From Bacteroidales bacterium (lineage in GTDB: Bacteria; Bacteroidota; Bacteroidia; Bacteroidales; FEN-979), in the NCBI GenBank assembly GCA_028706295.1, contig JAQWBQ010000006.1, forward strand, positions 43,763 through 107,762: a stretch of 64,000 nucleotides of DNA, read 5' to 3'. Each line of letters begins with the position of its first letter. The first letter of the stretch is position 1. Position numbers and translations under genes: made by a program. Under the pieces are notes generated by a model. That model was not told the DNA's origin and did not search any database. It worked only from the letters and a program-made list of their open reading frames with translations. Below, piece after piece: positions 1-9,336 of the stretch.

Positions 1-2
1 GC

Positions 3-2132
3 GCCGTAAAGGAGGTTGAGCAGACCATCCTCATCTCGCTGGTACTGGTCGTTCTGATCATTTTCCTGTTTTTGCGCGACTGGAGGTCCACGATCATTCC
101 CGTAGTCGCGATTCCGGTATCCATTATCGGTTCCTTCATCCTCATGGCTGTCATGGGACTCTCCATCAATGTCCTTACGCTTCTTGCCCTGGTACTTGCA
201 ATTGGTTTGGTATGTGACGATGCCATTGTGGTTCTGGAAAATATTTATACCAAGATCGATACGGGTATCCATCCGATAGAGGCTTCCCATAAAGGTATGA
301 AGGAGATTTTCTTTGCCGTGATATCCACAACCATAACGCTGGCAGCAGTGTTTTTACCGGTCATGTTCCTGCAGGGCTTGATTGGCAGGCTTTTCAGAGA
401 GTTTGCCATTGTGGTAGCCGGATCGGTCCTGATTTCGGCTTTTGTTGCGCTTACCCTTTCTCCGATGATGTGTTCCCGGATCCTGAAGGTCCAACGACAC
501 CTGAATACCAACTGGCTGATCAATAAAACCGAACCCTTCTTTTTATGGCTTAACCGGATTTACCGATACTCACTGAAAGGCTTCATGAATCGAAAATGGC
601 TGGTTTTTCCGGTGTTTGCGGTACTGATTCTCGCAGTGTTTTTATTGTTCAGATCACTCCATTCGGAATTGGCGCCGTTCGAGGACAGGTCCAACATCAG
701 GATACCGGTGCTGGCGCCTGAGGGGTCATCTTATGAATTCATGGAGCAGTATCTTAACCGTATCGACAAGTATGTGACGGATTCTTTTCCGGAGGTATCC
801 GTTTCATTCTCCTGGATATCGCCCAGTTTGGGAACCATCGACAATCCGAACAAGGGACAGTACATTGTCTATCTGGTTGAACCCGACCAACGGGTGCGGA
901 GTCAAAAAGAGATGTTTCAGAAAATGACCATGGAACTGCCTGCATTTACCGGAATCAGGTCCTTCCCGTTTGAGCCTCCGACGATTGGCGACCGGTTTTC
1001 GGGCCAGCCGCTTCAGTATGTGCTGCTTGCCCCCGACCTGAAGACACTCATTGAGGTACTCCCCGTGTTTCTGGAGGAAGCCCGGAAAATAGATTATCTG
1101 CAGTTTGTCGACGCCAATTTCAAGGTCAACAAGCCGGAATTGCGGATCCGGGTCGACCGGGACAAGGCATCACAAATGGGGGTATCGACACAGGAAGTAG
1201 CGCGTACATTACAGTTGTCGATGAGCGGACAGCGTTACGGATATTTTATCATGGGGGGCAATCAATACGAGATCATCGGACAGGTAATGCGTTATGATCG
1301 CGACCGGCCTGATGATCTGAAATCCTTGTATATCAGAAATGCTGAAGGGAAACTGATTTCGCTCGATAACCTGATCCACATGGAAGAATCGATCAACCCT
1401 GCTGCCATTTATTCATTTAACCGTTACATTTCCGCCACTGTTTCGGCCGGGCTGAAACCGGGCGCCACATTGGGCGATGGGATCAATGCCCTTAACCAGG
1501 TATCCAAAAAGGTACTCCCGCCTGTTGTGGGCACAGCCCTGGCAGGTCAGTCGCGTGATTACGCGGAGAGTTCTTCAAGCCTGATCTTCATTTTCATTCT
1601 TGCCATTGTTCTGATCTATTTAACCCTGGCTGCCCAGTTCGAAAGCTTCATCGATCCCCTGATCATCCTGTTCACTGTGCCCCTTGCTGTTGCAGGAGCC
1701 CTCTTTTCATTGTGGTATTTCAATCAAACCCTGAATATCTTCAGTGAGATCGGCATTATCATGCTGATCGGCCTGGTTACCAAGAACGGGATTCTGATTG
1801 TTGAATTTGCCAACCAGCGGAAAGAGACCGGTCTGGAGAAGGCTGAAGCAGTGCAGCGTGCAGCAATATCGCGCTTCCGGCCGATTCTTATGACCTCTTC
1901 GGCCATGATCCTGGGCATCCTGCCCATTGCGTTGAACCTGGGTGCATCTGCCGAAAGCCGACAGTCGCTGGGAATTGCCGTGGTGGGCGGTTTGTTGTTT
2001 TCGACATTGCTCACACTCTACCTGATACCGGCATTGTACGCCTACCTTTCGCGAAACCCGGGAACCGGAAGAATCGACTACACCGAACTTACTGTCGAAC
2101 GAAAATCCATCATGACCGAAGATATCAGTTAA
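3..2132 (+). CDS. RND efflux pump inner-membrane subunit (AcrB/MexF-like), 5' truncated
   Basis: This is the C-terminal 709 residues of a proton-driven RND exporter, a family usually near 1030 residues. The reading frame is open from nucleotide 3, so the start lies outside the window; the TTG at 72 is internal. The central membrane block carries the Asp-Asp pair of the proton relay in CDDAIVVLEN. The second membrane block carries the matching Lys in GLVTKNGILIVEFAN. The periplasmic porter/docking region lies between them. The stop overlaps the start of the TolC-like gene (TAATG), so the two are translationally coupled and probably form a tripartite pump with an adaptor encoded upstream. Substrate is unknown. 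A drug/HAE1-type pump is likelier than a CusA metal pump, though I cannot rule the latter out without the N-terminal part. Confidence 0.93.
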   Translation, partial: AVKEVEQTILISLVLVVLIIFLFLRDWRSTIIPVVAIPVSIIGSFILMAVMGLSINVLTLLALVLAIGLVCDDAIVVLENIYTKIDTGIHPIEASHKGMKEIFFAVISTTITLAAVFLPVMFLQGLIGRLFREFAIVVAGSVLISAFVALTLSPMMCSRILKVQRHLNTNWLINKTEPFFLWLNRIYRYSLKGFMNRKWLVFPVFAVLILAVFLLFRSLHSELAPFEDRSNIRIPVLAPEGSSYEFMEQYLNRIDKYVTDSFPEVSVSFSWISPSLGTIDNPNKGQYIVYLVEPDQRVRSQKEMFQKMTMELPAFTGIRSFPFEPPTIGDRFSGQPLQYVLLAPDLKTLIEVLPVFLEEARKIDYLQFVDANFKVNKPELRIRVDRDKASQMGVSTQEVARTLQLSMSGQRYGYFIMGGNQYEIIGQVMRYDRDRPDDLKSLYIRNAEGKLISLDNLIHMEESINPAAIYSFNRYISATVSAGLKPGATLGDGINALNQVSKKVLPPVVGTALAGQSRDYAESSSSLIFIFILAIVLIYLTLAAQFESFIDPLIILFTVPLAVAGALFSLWYFNQTLNIFSEIGIIMLIGLVTKNGILIVEFANQRKETGLEKAEAVQRAAISRFRPILMTSSAMILGILPIALNLGASAESRQSLGIAVVGGLLFSTLLTLYLIPALYAYLSRNPGTGRIDYTELTVERKSIMTEDIS

Positions 2133-3454
2133 TGAAAAAGTACCTTGCCATAACCTGTCTCATCCTCCTCCTGTCGTGGAAATTATCCGGTCAGGAGGTG
2201 CTAACACTCGGGGATGCCATTTCGATCGGACTGGTGCATAATTTTGATATCAACATTTCGAAAAATACCTTCCGGGAAGCGCACAACAATGCAACGCCGG
2301 GTGCAGCCGGAATGCTGCCGGTCATCGATATTAACGCGGGGTATACCAAAAGTCTCACCGACGCAAAAGTCGATGTGGTGACCGGTTCAGAACTGGATAA
2401 TCCTAAAGCGCAAACCGATGTGCTGTCGGCCGGCCTGGGGTTGACCTGGACGCTTTTCGACGGACTGAAAATGTTTATTACTTACGATAAATTGAAGAAA
2501 CTGGAATCATGCAGTGAAATAAGCGCCAGGATCACCATCGAGAATACGGTTGCAAGGATCATTGCAGGCTATTACGAAATTATCCGCCAGGGCAGGGTTC
2601 TGCAAATAATGAATGAGCAGGTAGAGATATCGAGGTTCAGGCTTGATTTGGCGCGGATGCAGTATGAGACCGGTACCGGGTCAGAGATGGAATACCTGAA
2701 AGCCCGTGTGGAACTCAACGCGGATATTGCAGGGCTTTCCAATCAGAAAACACTTTTCGAAAACTCGAAAACCACCCTAAATGACCTGTTATCGCGGGAT
2801 GTCAATACGAAGTTTAATGTCACCGACTCCATCCCGGTGCGGGAACCGTTGAATTATGATACGCTTCATCTTGCCATGAAGCGGTCGAACCGGAATCTGA
2901 TCCTGGCAATATTGAATAAACAGGTGGCCGAGACTGAAGTGAAATCGGCCCGTGCAAGTCAATGGCCAACCCTGGGCCTCAATGCCTCTTATAACTATTA
3001 CCGGTTGGAGACTGATGCCAATTTTATTCAATACAACCGGAATTTCGGACCGTTGGTCGGTTTGACCCTGAACATGCGCATTTTCGACGGGCTCAACCTG
3101 AAGAGACAGTATAAAAACGCCGCTATTTCGATGGAATCGATGGAGATTCAAAGGGCACAGGTTGAAAACAGGCTTGACGCTTACCTTACACGGATCTTCA
3201 ATGAATATCAAAACCAGATGGAAATGATCGGATTCGAGGAGGTGAACATGGCCCTCGCCGTTCGCAATATGGAAATCGCGAAAACAAGCTACGCGATCGG
3301 TTCCATATCTTCGTTGCAGCTCAGAGAGGTACAGGAGGATCTGCTGAATGCGAGAACCCGGCTCGTTACAGCGCAGTTCAAAGCAAAGCTTACGGAAACA
3401 GAGTTGCTTTTATTAAGTGGGGAGCTGATCGACGAGGATAGCGTGAAATTATAG
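2132..3454 (+). CDS. TolC-family outer-membrane efflux channel
   Basis: A 440-residue outer-membrane factor with an N-terminal signal peptide (about residues 1-20, ending near LSWKLSGQ). It shows the duplicated long-helix plus short-strand pattern of the TolC/OEP family: helices rich in Glu, Arg and Gln with strands such as GLGLTWTLFDG and LTLNMRIFDG in each half. The length matches the family. It shares one base with the stop of the RND gene, so the pair is one operon and this protein should form the trimeric exit duct of that pump. It is the last gene before a strand switch. Confidence 0.92.
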   Translation: MKKYLAITCLILLLSWKLSGQEVLTLGDAISIGLVHNFDINISKNTFREAHNNATPGAAGMLPVIDINAGYTKSLTDAKVDVVTGSELDNPKAQTDVLSAGLGLTWTLFDGLKMFITYDKLKKLESCSEISARITIENTVARIIAGYYEIIRQGRVLQIMNEQVEISRFRLDLARMQYETGTGSEMEYLKARVELNADIAGLSNQKTLFENSKTTLNDLLSRDVNTKFNVTDSIPVREPLNYDTLHLAMKRSNRNLILAILNKQVAETEVKSARASQWPTLGLNASYNYYRLETDANFIQYNRNFGPLVGLTLNMRIFDGLNLKRQYKNAAISMESMEIQRAQVENRLDAYLTRIFNEYQNQMEMIGFEEVNMALAVRNMEIAKTSYAIGSISSLQLREVQEDLLNARTRLVTAQFKAKLTETELLLLSGELIDEDSVKL

Positions 3455-3517
3455 CGGCGCCCTCTTCGACTTTTTTACATACATCGCATTTCAGCATTCG
3501 ACCTGTTTACCTGTTCC

Positions 3518-3553
3518 GGAACCGGCAGGGAATCCGATAGAAACCCTGGTTCC
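3518..3553. terminator. imperfect hairpin between convergent genes
   Basis: GGAACC-ggc-AGGG pairs with CCCT-GGTTCC around a loop of about 13 bases, in the gap between the convergent TolC-like and ABCG-like genes. It has a bulge and only a short T run (TTTT at 3557-3560), so it is a weak terminator candidate. Confidence 0.3.
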
Positions 3554-3560
3554 TCGTTTT

Positions 3561-6500
3561 CTACGACTTACTTTTTCGTGTCATCATTCGGGGAAGCCTG
3601 AAGTGGATTCTGGAAGAATATTCTATGGCTTTCCTTAAGGTATCGTGGAGCAGGGTCAGGTATAACAGCGCCGACATCAGCCAAATCACGGCAAAGTCGA
3701 ACCAGAAAGTATTGATTTTCAGGGAGCCAATGATTTTGACCGGCGCGTAAAAATGAGCCTGCCCTGATTTGCTTTCAGGTTCCATGAACACGGGGTCTTT
3801 CTTCCGGATGAGGAACCCTTTTCCTTCGATGATCTTGTTTTCAGCGGTTTTATTGAGCAGCAGGTCGGCAAGATTCTCATTATAATATTTTTGTTTAAAG
3901 GCATACACACCTTCTTCTCCCATTTTTTTGGCCAGTTTTTCATAGGCCGCATCCCGTTTCGAAGTAACGACCTGCATCTGCGAAGAGAAGAACAAACTCA
4001 GCGAATCCAGATAGGCCTTGGCATTCTGTACAGCCCCATCGGTCAGAAGTTTCTCTGTCAGGCTGTCGAAAGCCGGAAAGGCGGAGTATCCCGACTCCTT
4101 CAGCAATCCGGGAATTTCGGTTTTCAGTATTTTGAAGTAGTTCGCGGTTTGTGCCGGATTCTCTTTTTTAATCAGGTTTCGCAAACAGACATCCAGTTCT
4201 GATTTTAGCGTGGGAATCTCCAACGCTGTTATGTAGGAATACCTTGAGATCTCCTTATCATAGGGATAAAAAATCTTTTCATATTTGTTATTCCTGAATT
4301 GTTCAACCGCAAGTGCTTCGAAGGTCCAACGAGAGGTCATCATATTTCCCACAAGAGGCACATGTTTCCGCGAAGCGATGGAAGGATTGAGGTAGTCAAA
4401 TGGGACCACCGTACCGCTCAGGAGCAACTGGGGAACAATGATAAAGGGGATCAGGATATAGATGGCTACTACCGAATTCAGCCCGGAGGAGATATTCAGT
4501 CCGATAAGATTGGCGCAGCAAGAGGTTGCAAAGAGGATGAGCCAATAGGAGAGGGTCATTCCATGGATACCCATAATCCAGTTTCCCACCACGACATACA
4601 GGAAGGCCTGGATGGCGGAGAGTGCAAAGAGCAGGATGATTTTCGAATTCAGGTAACTGAATCTGCTCAGGTTCAGGAATGCTTCGCGCTTCAGGATCCG
4701 GCGGTCGCGGATGATCTCCTCGGCACTGACCATCATTCCGAGGAAAAGGGAAACGACGACGCTCATGAAGAGGTAGGGAACCAGGTTCCGGTTATCGCCA
4801 AATATGTATTGCTCCCCGAAGCTGTAACGGGTGAGGTACGCCAGCAAGGCTGCAAGGAAAGGGGCTTCCAGCAGGTTGATGAGCATGTACTGGCGGTTGG
4901 TGATTTTTGTCAGAAGGTTCCGGATGCTGAAAATCCTGAACTGTTTTATTTTTCCAGGGATCTTGAAATGACTTTTCGGAATCTCTTTTTTTTCTTCCTT
5001 TAGCTTCAGGGAAGGTTGAATATTTTTCCGAAAGGATTCGTACCACTCTTTCGGAGTGGTTTTGCGGTTACCCGTAAAACGGCCATATTCATTGACGATC
5101 TTTGCTTCCGTAATCTGAAGCAGTTGTTCCGGGTTGACATAGCCACAGCTCTGACATTCACTTTCATCAGGATTTACATGATTGCCGGCCAGCTTGAAAT
5201 AGGTGAGGGCATCGATGGGGTTCCCGTAGTAGATGGGATAACCTCCCTTATCCATGATCAGAAGCTTGTCGAACAATTTATAGATGTCGGAAGAAGGCTG
5301 ATGGATGTTCACGATGACAAGCCGGCCCTTGAGGGTTTGTTCTTTAAGCAGCAACATCACCATCTCTGAATCCATTGAGGAGAGGCCGCTGGTTGGTTCA
5401 TCGGCAAAAAGCACGGCGGGTTCCCGGATCAGTTCCAAGGCAATGTTGAGCCTTTTTCGTTGCCCCCCGCTGATGAATTTGTTCAAAGGGTCACCGACCG
5501 TCAGATTCCGGATGCTGATGAGATCAATGTCCATCAGTACCCGCATGACTGCCCGGATTATCTTTTTTTCAGAGAAATCACGGAAACAGAGTTTTGCGTT
5601 GTAGTAAAGATTCTGAAAAACGGTCAGTTCATCGATGAGGAGATCGTCCTGGGGCACAAAACCGATCATCCCCTGCAATGCATCGTGGTCTTTTTCCAGA
5701 TCAAAACCGTTGATCAGGATTTGACCCTCGTTGAGCTTCAGGTTTCCGTTCAGAACATTCAGGAGGGTCGATTTCCCGACACCGCTTCCGCCCATCACTC
5801 CGATAAGCTCCCCGGAGGTCGCGGTGAGGCTGAAGGGGTGGATCCCGTTGGTGCTTTTTTTGAACCGGTATGAAATCTCTTTTGCAGTAAAATCGATCTG
5901 GATTTTCCTGGATGCGTGGAAAAACCGCGAAGCCACATCGGCATAATATACCGGGGCGATTTTCAGGTTTTTCAGGATGGTGCCGTTGGTCAGGACAAAA
6001 GAGCGGTAGGGCTGGATTATGTGCCCGTTCAGGTATAACTCATCCGAACCAAGGTACCGGCAGATGAGGGTTCTGACTGAAGGGACGAAGAGTACAAGGA
6101 TCCTGCCATCGAGGCGCTCCCGGTAAATATACTTCCCGGCGGGCTCCGGACTGGTCATTTCCCCGCGAATGGTAAGTAAATGTTCCGGATTGATTTTTCC
6201 CCCGTCAGGGTCGGTGATAAATGCCACCGCATCGTTGAATTCCAGTTCAGGGAAGGTGAAGGCAGCCCTGAAAATCGTAAGGTAGGTGTCCAGGTTTTGA
6301 TCATCGGTAACCGGACGCGGGCTGTTTTCCCGTGTAAGCGCGGTGAGAAATTCGAGGAATTTAATGAAGACGATGATCCGGTCCTGGGCGGTCAGGTTGT
6401 TTTTAATACGGTTGCATATGGCTTTAGTCTTGTCGTAAACTTCCGTGGGATCCATTTCCGGTTGCTCGGGCAGATGAAACATCAGTAATTCGTCGAAGAG

Positions 6501-6674
6501 TTTTAAATATTCCTCTAATTCCTGATTGTTAAGATGTTGAGAAAGATATGATTCGAGTATCTTTCGTGAGTTTTCGGAAATCTGTTTGTTAACGGAGGCA
6601 GCAACGATGGCAAACAATTGCACCAGTGCCATTAGTATGGGTTCCGACATGGGGTTGGGTTTTTCGGTACCCAA
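3561..6674 (-). CDS. ABCG-like ABC transporter: helical and FHA-like N-terminus, ATPase, permease
   Basis: A 1037-residue half-transporter with the ATPase before the membrane domain, the order seen in the ABCG/White family. Residues 1-130 are helical and resemble TerB-like domains. Residues 165-250 look beta-rich and FHA-like. Walker A GGSGVGKST is at about 295-303, followed by the signature FISGGQRKRL and the Walker B DEPTSGL. A Cys pair (ESECQSCG) near 510 follows the ATPase. The membrane domain starts near 620, and a large soluble loop of about 190 residues separates its TM segments, as in ABC2-type exporters. It must dimerise to work. Substrate is unknown. The N-terminal additions suggest control of activity by protein contacts. 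The downstream intergenic region has only a weak hairpin. Confidence 0.85.
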   Translation of the reverse strand: MGTEKPNPMSEPILMALVQLFAIVAASVNKQISENSRKILESYLSQHLNNQELEEYLKLFDELLMFHLPEQPEMDPTEVYDKTKAICNRIKNNLTAQDRIIVFIKFLEFLTALTRENSPRPVTDDQNLDTYLTIFRAAFTFPELEFNDAVAFITDPDGGKINPEHLLTIRGEMTSPEPAGKYIYRERLDGRILVLFVPSVRTLICRYLGSDELYLNGHIIQPYRSFVLTNGTILKNLKIAPVYYADVASRFFHASRKIQIDFTAKEISYRFKKSTNGIHPFSLTATSGELIGVMGGSGVGKSTLLNVLNGNLKLNEGQILINGFDLEKDHDALQGMIGFVPQDDLLIDELTVFQNLYYNAKLCFRDFSEKKIIRAVMRVLMDIDLISIRNLTVGDPLNKFISGGQRKRLNIALELIREPAVLFADEPTSGLSSMDSEMVMLLLKEQTLKGRLVIVNIHQPSSDIYKLFDKLLIMDKGGYPIYYGNPIDALTYFKLAGNHVNPDESECQSCGYVNPEQLLQITEAKIVNEYGRFTGNRKTTPKEWYESFRKNIQPSLKLKEEKKEIPKSHFKIPGKIKQFRIFSIRNLLTKITNRQYMLINLLEAPFLAALLAYLTRYSFGEQYIFGDNRNLVPYLFMSVVVSLFLGMMVSAEEIIRDRRILKREAFLNLSRFSYLNSKIILLFALSAIQAFLYVVVGNWIMGIHGMTLSYWLILFATSCCANLIGLNISSGLNSVVAIYILIPFIIVPQLLLSGTVVPFDYLNPSIASRKHVPLVGNMMTSRWTFEALAVEQFRNNKYEKIFYPYDKEISRYSYITALEIPTLKSELDVCLRNLIKKENPAQTANYFKILKTEIPGLLKESGYSAFPAFDSLTEKLLTDGAVQNAKAYLDSLSLFFSSQMQVVTSKRDAAYEKLAKKMGEEGVYAFKQKYYNENLADLLLNKTAENKIIEGKGFLIRKKDPVFMEPESKSGQAHFYAPVKIIGSLKINTFWFDFAVIWLMSALLYLTLLHDTLRKAIEYSSRIHFRLPRMMTRKSKS

Positions 6675-6691
6675 ATTTAAGAATTATGGGC

Positions 6692-6722
6692 AAAAAAAAA
6701 CCGTCCTGCCGGGACGGTTTTT
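6692..6722 (-). terminator. intrinsic terminator of the lipoprotein gene
   Basis: AAAAACCGTCC at 6696-6706 pairs perfectly with GGACGGTTTTT at 6712-6722 around a five-base loop. Read on the minus strand it is followed by an unbroken T run, 20 bases after the stop of the lipoprotein gene. The A/T flanks could also allow plus-strand function. Confidence 0.88.
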
Positions 6723-6742
6723 CAGAATAATGTTTTCAGGAT

Positions 6743-7594
6743 TTATTTAACGAAGGAAAGTCTTACGCTTTCGGAAAGGTCGCTGATAGAGATCACATTT
6801 TGTTGTGAAATCTTCTTACCGGATTCTATTCCGTAGTTGGTCCAGATCGGAGCCAGTTTTGCGATTTCATCAGCAACGGGCTTCATCTCCGTATCGGATT
6901 GATACGCCTGGAGGATGGTAAGGAGTTTGCCATGGTTGTCTTTTTGGGATGCAATGACGGCCATTATTTTGGTATTATCTTTTGCAACTTCGGCAAGGGT
7001 GGCGGCGAGGTATAAACCTTCGGCAAAACCACCGGCAGCGATCAGTACGGCAACCTGATTCCGGTTATTTTTGGAAAGGAAGTCGTTGGTCTGGCCAAAT
7101 ACCTTGGTAATCATTGCGACCAGTGAGTCTTTATTGTTGTTGAATTTTTTCACTCTTTCAACCAGGGACTGGTCATAGACCCCGGCAATACCAAGTTCAT
7201 CGGCAAGTTTGTTGGTGGCCGCAAGGAATTTATTGGTTTCGTCCGTACGGTTGTAAGTTGCTGAATAACTGAGATCCGCACTGTAGACTCCAAGATTCAG
7301 CGCCTTGCTTTTTTCGGTGGTGTATTTATTGGCAGCGGCAGGAGGGTTGGTAATATCGAAAATAAAGCCTGCCTTGGCTTTTTCAAGCATCATGGTTACC
7401 TCAAACGGCGTCGGGAAATTGTACAGGAGGTTTTGTGATTCAGGGCTTAGTGCTATCTCTTTTTGAATCGTGTCGGCCGCTGCCTCATTGGCCTGCTGAT
7501 CCTTGGTTGATGAACCATTGCATCCCGAAAGAACAAGGAAAAGTGTAAAAGCCGCGAGCGCGAGCCCTGTGTTGATTTTTGTGATTGCTTTCAT
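6743..7594 (-). CDS. conserved hypothetical lipoprotein
   Basis: A 283-residue exported protein. Residues 1-25 form a lipoprotein signal with lipobox LVLSGC, so the mature protein would begin at Cys25. The rest is mainly helical, with no membrane segment and no catalytic motif I recognise. It has a Gly/Ala-rich segment (AVLIAAGGFAEGLYLAA) and many Lys and Asn residues. It stands alone between two strong boundaries: a terminator downstream and a 138-base A/T-rich gap upstream. It is probably transcribed by itself. Function unknown; it resembles small helical lipoproteins common in Bacteroidota. Confidence 0.85.
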   Translation of the reverse strand: MKAITKINTGLALAAFTLFLVLSGCNGSSTKDQQANEAAADTIQKEIALSPESQNLLYNFPTPFEVTMMLEKAKAGFIFDITNPPAAANKYTTEKSKALNLGVYSADLSYSATYNRTDETNKFLAATNKLADELGIAGVYDQSLVERVKKFNNNKDSLVAMITKVFGQTNDFLSKNNRNQVAVLIAAGGFAEGLYLAATLAEVAKDNTKIMAVIASQKDNHGKLLTILQAYQSDTEMKPVADEIAKLAPIWTNYGIESGKKISQQNVISISDLSESVRLSFVK

Positions 7595-7732
7595 AAATGG
7601 AGTGAAAATTTGTTGGTGAATCTGAAACCAGTTTTTCTTGTTTTATATGAACTATGCGAAATTAAGAGAAATTTTTAAAATCCGGTCGTTTTTTTTAACA
7701 AAACCCTCCAGATTTTAAAATTCACTGTTTTC

Positions 7733-8680
7733 TCAATGTTTGATGATTACTTTAATGGTTTCGGGTTTTACAGCGCATTCAAATGCTTTGAGGATCTCTT
7801 CGAAGCTGAAAACCTTTGTTATCATTGGTTGTGGGTTGACCAGGCGCTGGCCGAGAAGACTCAGGGCGGGCTCGAATAGTCCGCAGCGGGATCCGATGAT
7901 CTCGAATTCATTGATCACGATCTGATTCAGGTCGATTTTCTCACATTTTTCGACTGTGGTTTTCAGGATCAGTTTACCACGGGGATAAAGATGTTTCAGG
8001 GCGATATCAATTCCGTCGGCATTTCCGGTACATTCCACACAGATCTCGGCCTTATCGGTCTCGGATAGCGTTTGAACCAACGCCGCGTGGATTCCCATAG
8101 AACGGGCCTTTTTTACTTTTGACTCACTGATATCAAAGGTGATGGTTTCACATCCATTTAACCTGAAAACCTGTGAAATGAGCAATCCCAGCTTCCCGGC
8201 GCCAAAGATGAAAACATTCTGGGAAGGCCGGATCTGGATCTGCTCGAAGATTTCGACTGCTGCTGCAAGGGGTTCGGTGAACACAGCGATCTCAGGATCA
8301 ATATCCTCGGGAACCAGGTGCAGGTTTGACTCGGGAAGTACACAGTATTCAGCAAAAACCCCGTCGTGATCCATGATTCCCAGGGTACTCCGATAAGGGC
8401 AATGTGTTTTTCTGCCGGTCAGGCAAAGGTAACATTCACCGCAGGAACAGTTTATTTCTCCGACAACGCGTTGACCGAAAAATCTGCTTTCGGGGGTAAC
8501 GACTTCCCCGACAAACTCATGACCGAGAATTCCTTTGAATCCCATGTACCCTTTTATGATCTCGATGTCGGTATTGCAAATGGAAGAGTACAGGACCTTG
8601 ATCAGTACCGACCCATGCTCCGGAACCGGAACAGGGACTTCCAGTATTTCAGGGACCTTATTGAACACCAGTGCTTTCAT
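7733..8680 (-). CDS. zinc-dependent medium-chain alcohol/polyol dehydrogenase
   Basis: A 315-residue MDR-superfamily oxidoreductase. The catalytic zinc region is visible as SSICNTDIEI and GHEFVGEV. The structural zinc lobe is CSCGECYLCLTGRKTHC, with four cysteines in the usual spacing. The Rossmann fold starts with FIFGAGKLGLL, near residue 160. It should oxidise an alcohol or polyol, or reduce a carbonyl, with NAD(P). It is slightly shorter than typical family members (about 340). It is the last gene of the closely spaced minus-strand series, 24 bases after the putative barrel gene, so it may be carried on that transcript; its metabolic link to the other genes is not evident. Confidence 0.87.
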   Translation of the reverse strand: MKALVFNKVPEILEVPVPVPEHGSVLIKVLYSSICNTDIEIIKGYMGFKGILGHEFVGEVVTPESRFFGQRVVGEINCSCGECYLCLTGRKTHCPYRSTLGIMDHDGVFAEYCVLPESNLHLVPEDIDPEIAVFTEPLAAAVEIFEQIQIRPSQNVFIFGAGKLGLLISQVFRLNGCETITFDISESKVKKARSMGIHAALVQTLSETDKAEICVECTGNADGIDIALKHLYPRGKLILKTTVEKCEKIDLNQIVINEFEIIGSRCGLFEPALSLLGQRLVNPQPMITKVFSFEEILKAFECAVKPETIKVIIKH

Positions 8681-8704
8681 GGTGAATATAATTTGTGTTT
8701 TTTG

Positions 8705-9322
8705 TCAGTCATCCAAAGGTTTCTGTTTACCAAATGGACCGAAAATTGTGTAAATGCCAAACATTGATGAATATTTACCGTAGGTCCAATCCCACAATGC
8801 AGTATAAAAAACAGTAATGGGCTGTTTTTTGAAAAATGTGAATTCAACTCTTGGACCAGCCGTGTACATCTGATAGAACCTGATGAATTCCGCGCCGAAT
8901 TTAAAACTTTTCACGGAATAAAATCCCATGCAATCCCAACGGTACCTTTTTCCTCCGAATTCGAATGCGCCAAAGAAAGACCATTGATTATACGACAGGA
9001 TCAACAATGGCGAGATCCGCCATAATTCCGTTTCATTTGTCTGGTAGCCCCCTAGAAAACCGATGGTAATCCCTTGAATAGGGGTGACCAGAGGGCCGAT
9101 CAAACCTTCTCCCCAGCTGTTCTTTGCGTAACCGTTTACATAGAAATAACTTGCGACCCCAAAGGTCTTATTGATCTGGTAGCTGGCATAGAGTGTTACC
9201 ACCGGCATGAAATCACCGCTGTAAATAATATCGTACTGGTTGAACTTGAAAATCGTCTGACCGGGAGCCGGCGCATGGAACAGACAAGACAGTAAAGCCA
9301 GTTGTATTATTCTTTTAAGCAT
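8705..9322 (-). CDS. putative small outer-membrane beta-barrel protein
   Basis: A 205-residue exported protein with a signal peptide (about 1-21, ending APAPGQ). The mature part is rich in alternating aromatic/polar strands (for example YASYQINKTFGVASYFYV and WSFFGAFEFGGKRYRWDCMGF), the pattern of an 8- to 10-stranded barrel. No family name is offered. It sits 14 bases after the sensor kinase gene and 24 before the dehydrogenase, so it probably belongs to the same transcript. The stop region encodes a Pro/Lys/Asp tail rather than the usual terminal Phe, which slightly weakens the barrel call. Confidence 0.65.
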   Translation of the reverse strand: MLKRIIQLALLSCLFHAPAPGQTIFKFNQYDIIYSGDFMPVVTLYASYQINKTFGVASYFYVNGYAKNSWGEGLIGPLVTPIQGITIGFLGGYQTNETELWRISPLLILSYNQWSFFGAFEFGGKRYRWDCMGFYSVKSFKFGAEFIRFYQMYTAGPRVEFTFFKKQPITVFYTALWDWTYGKYSSMFGIYTIFGPFGKQKPLDD

Positions 9323-9336
9323 TGGCGACAGTCGGA

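Noticed and set aside
4299..5003. Open frame of 234 codons on the plus strand inside the ABCG-like gene
   Set aside because: It is antisense to conserved transporter coding sequence, has no family features and has no promoter.
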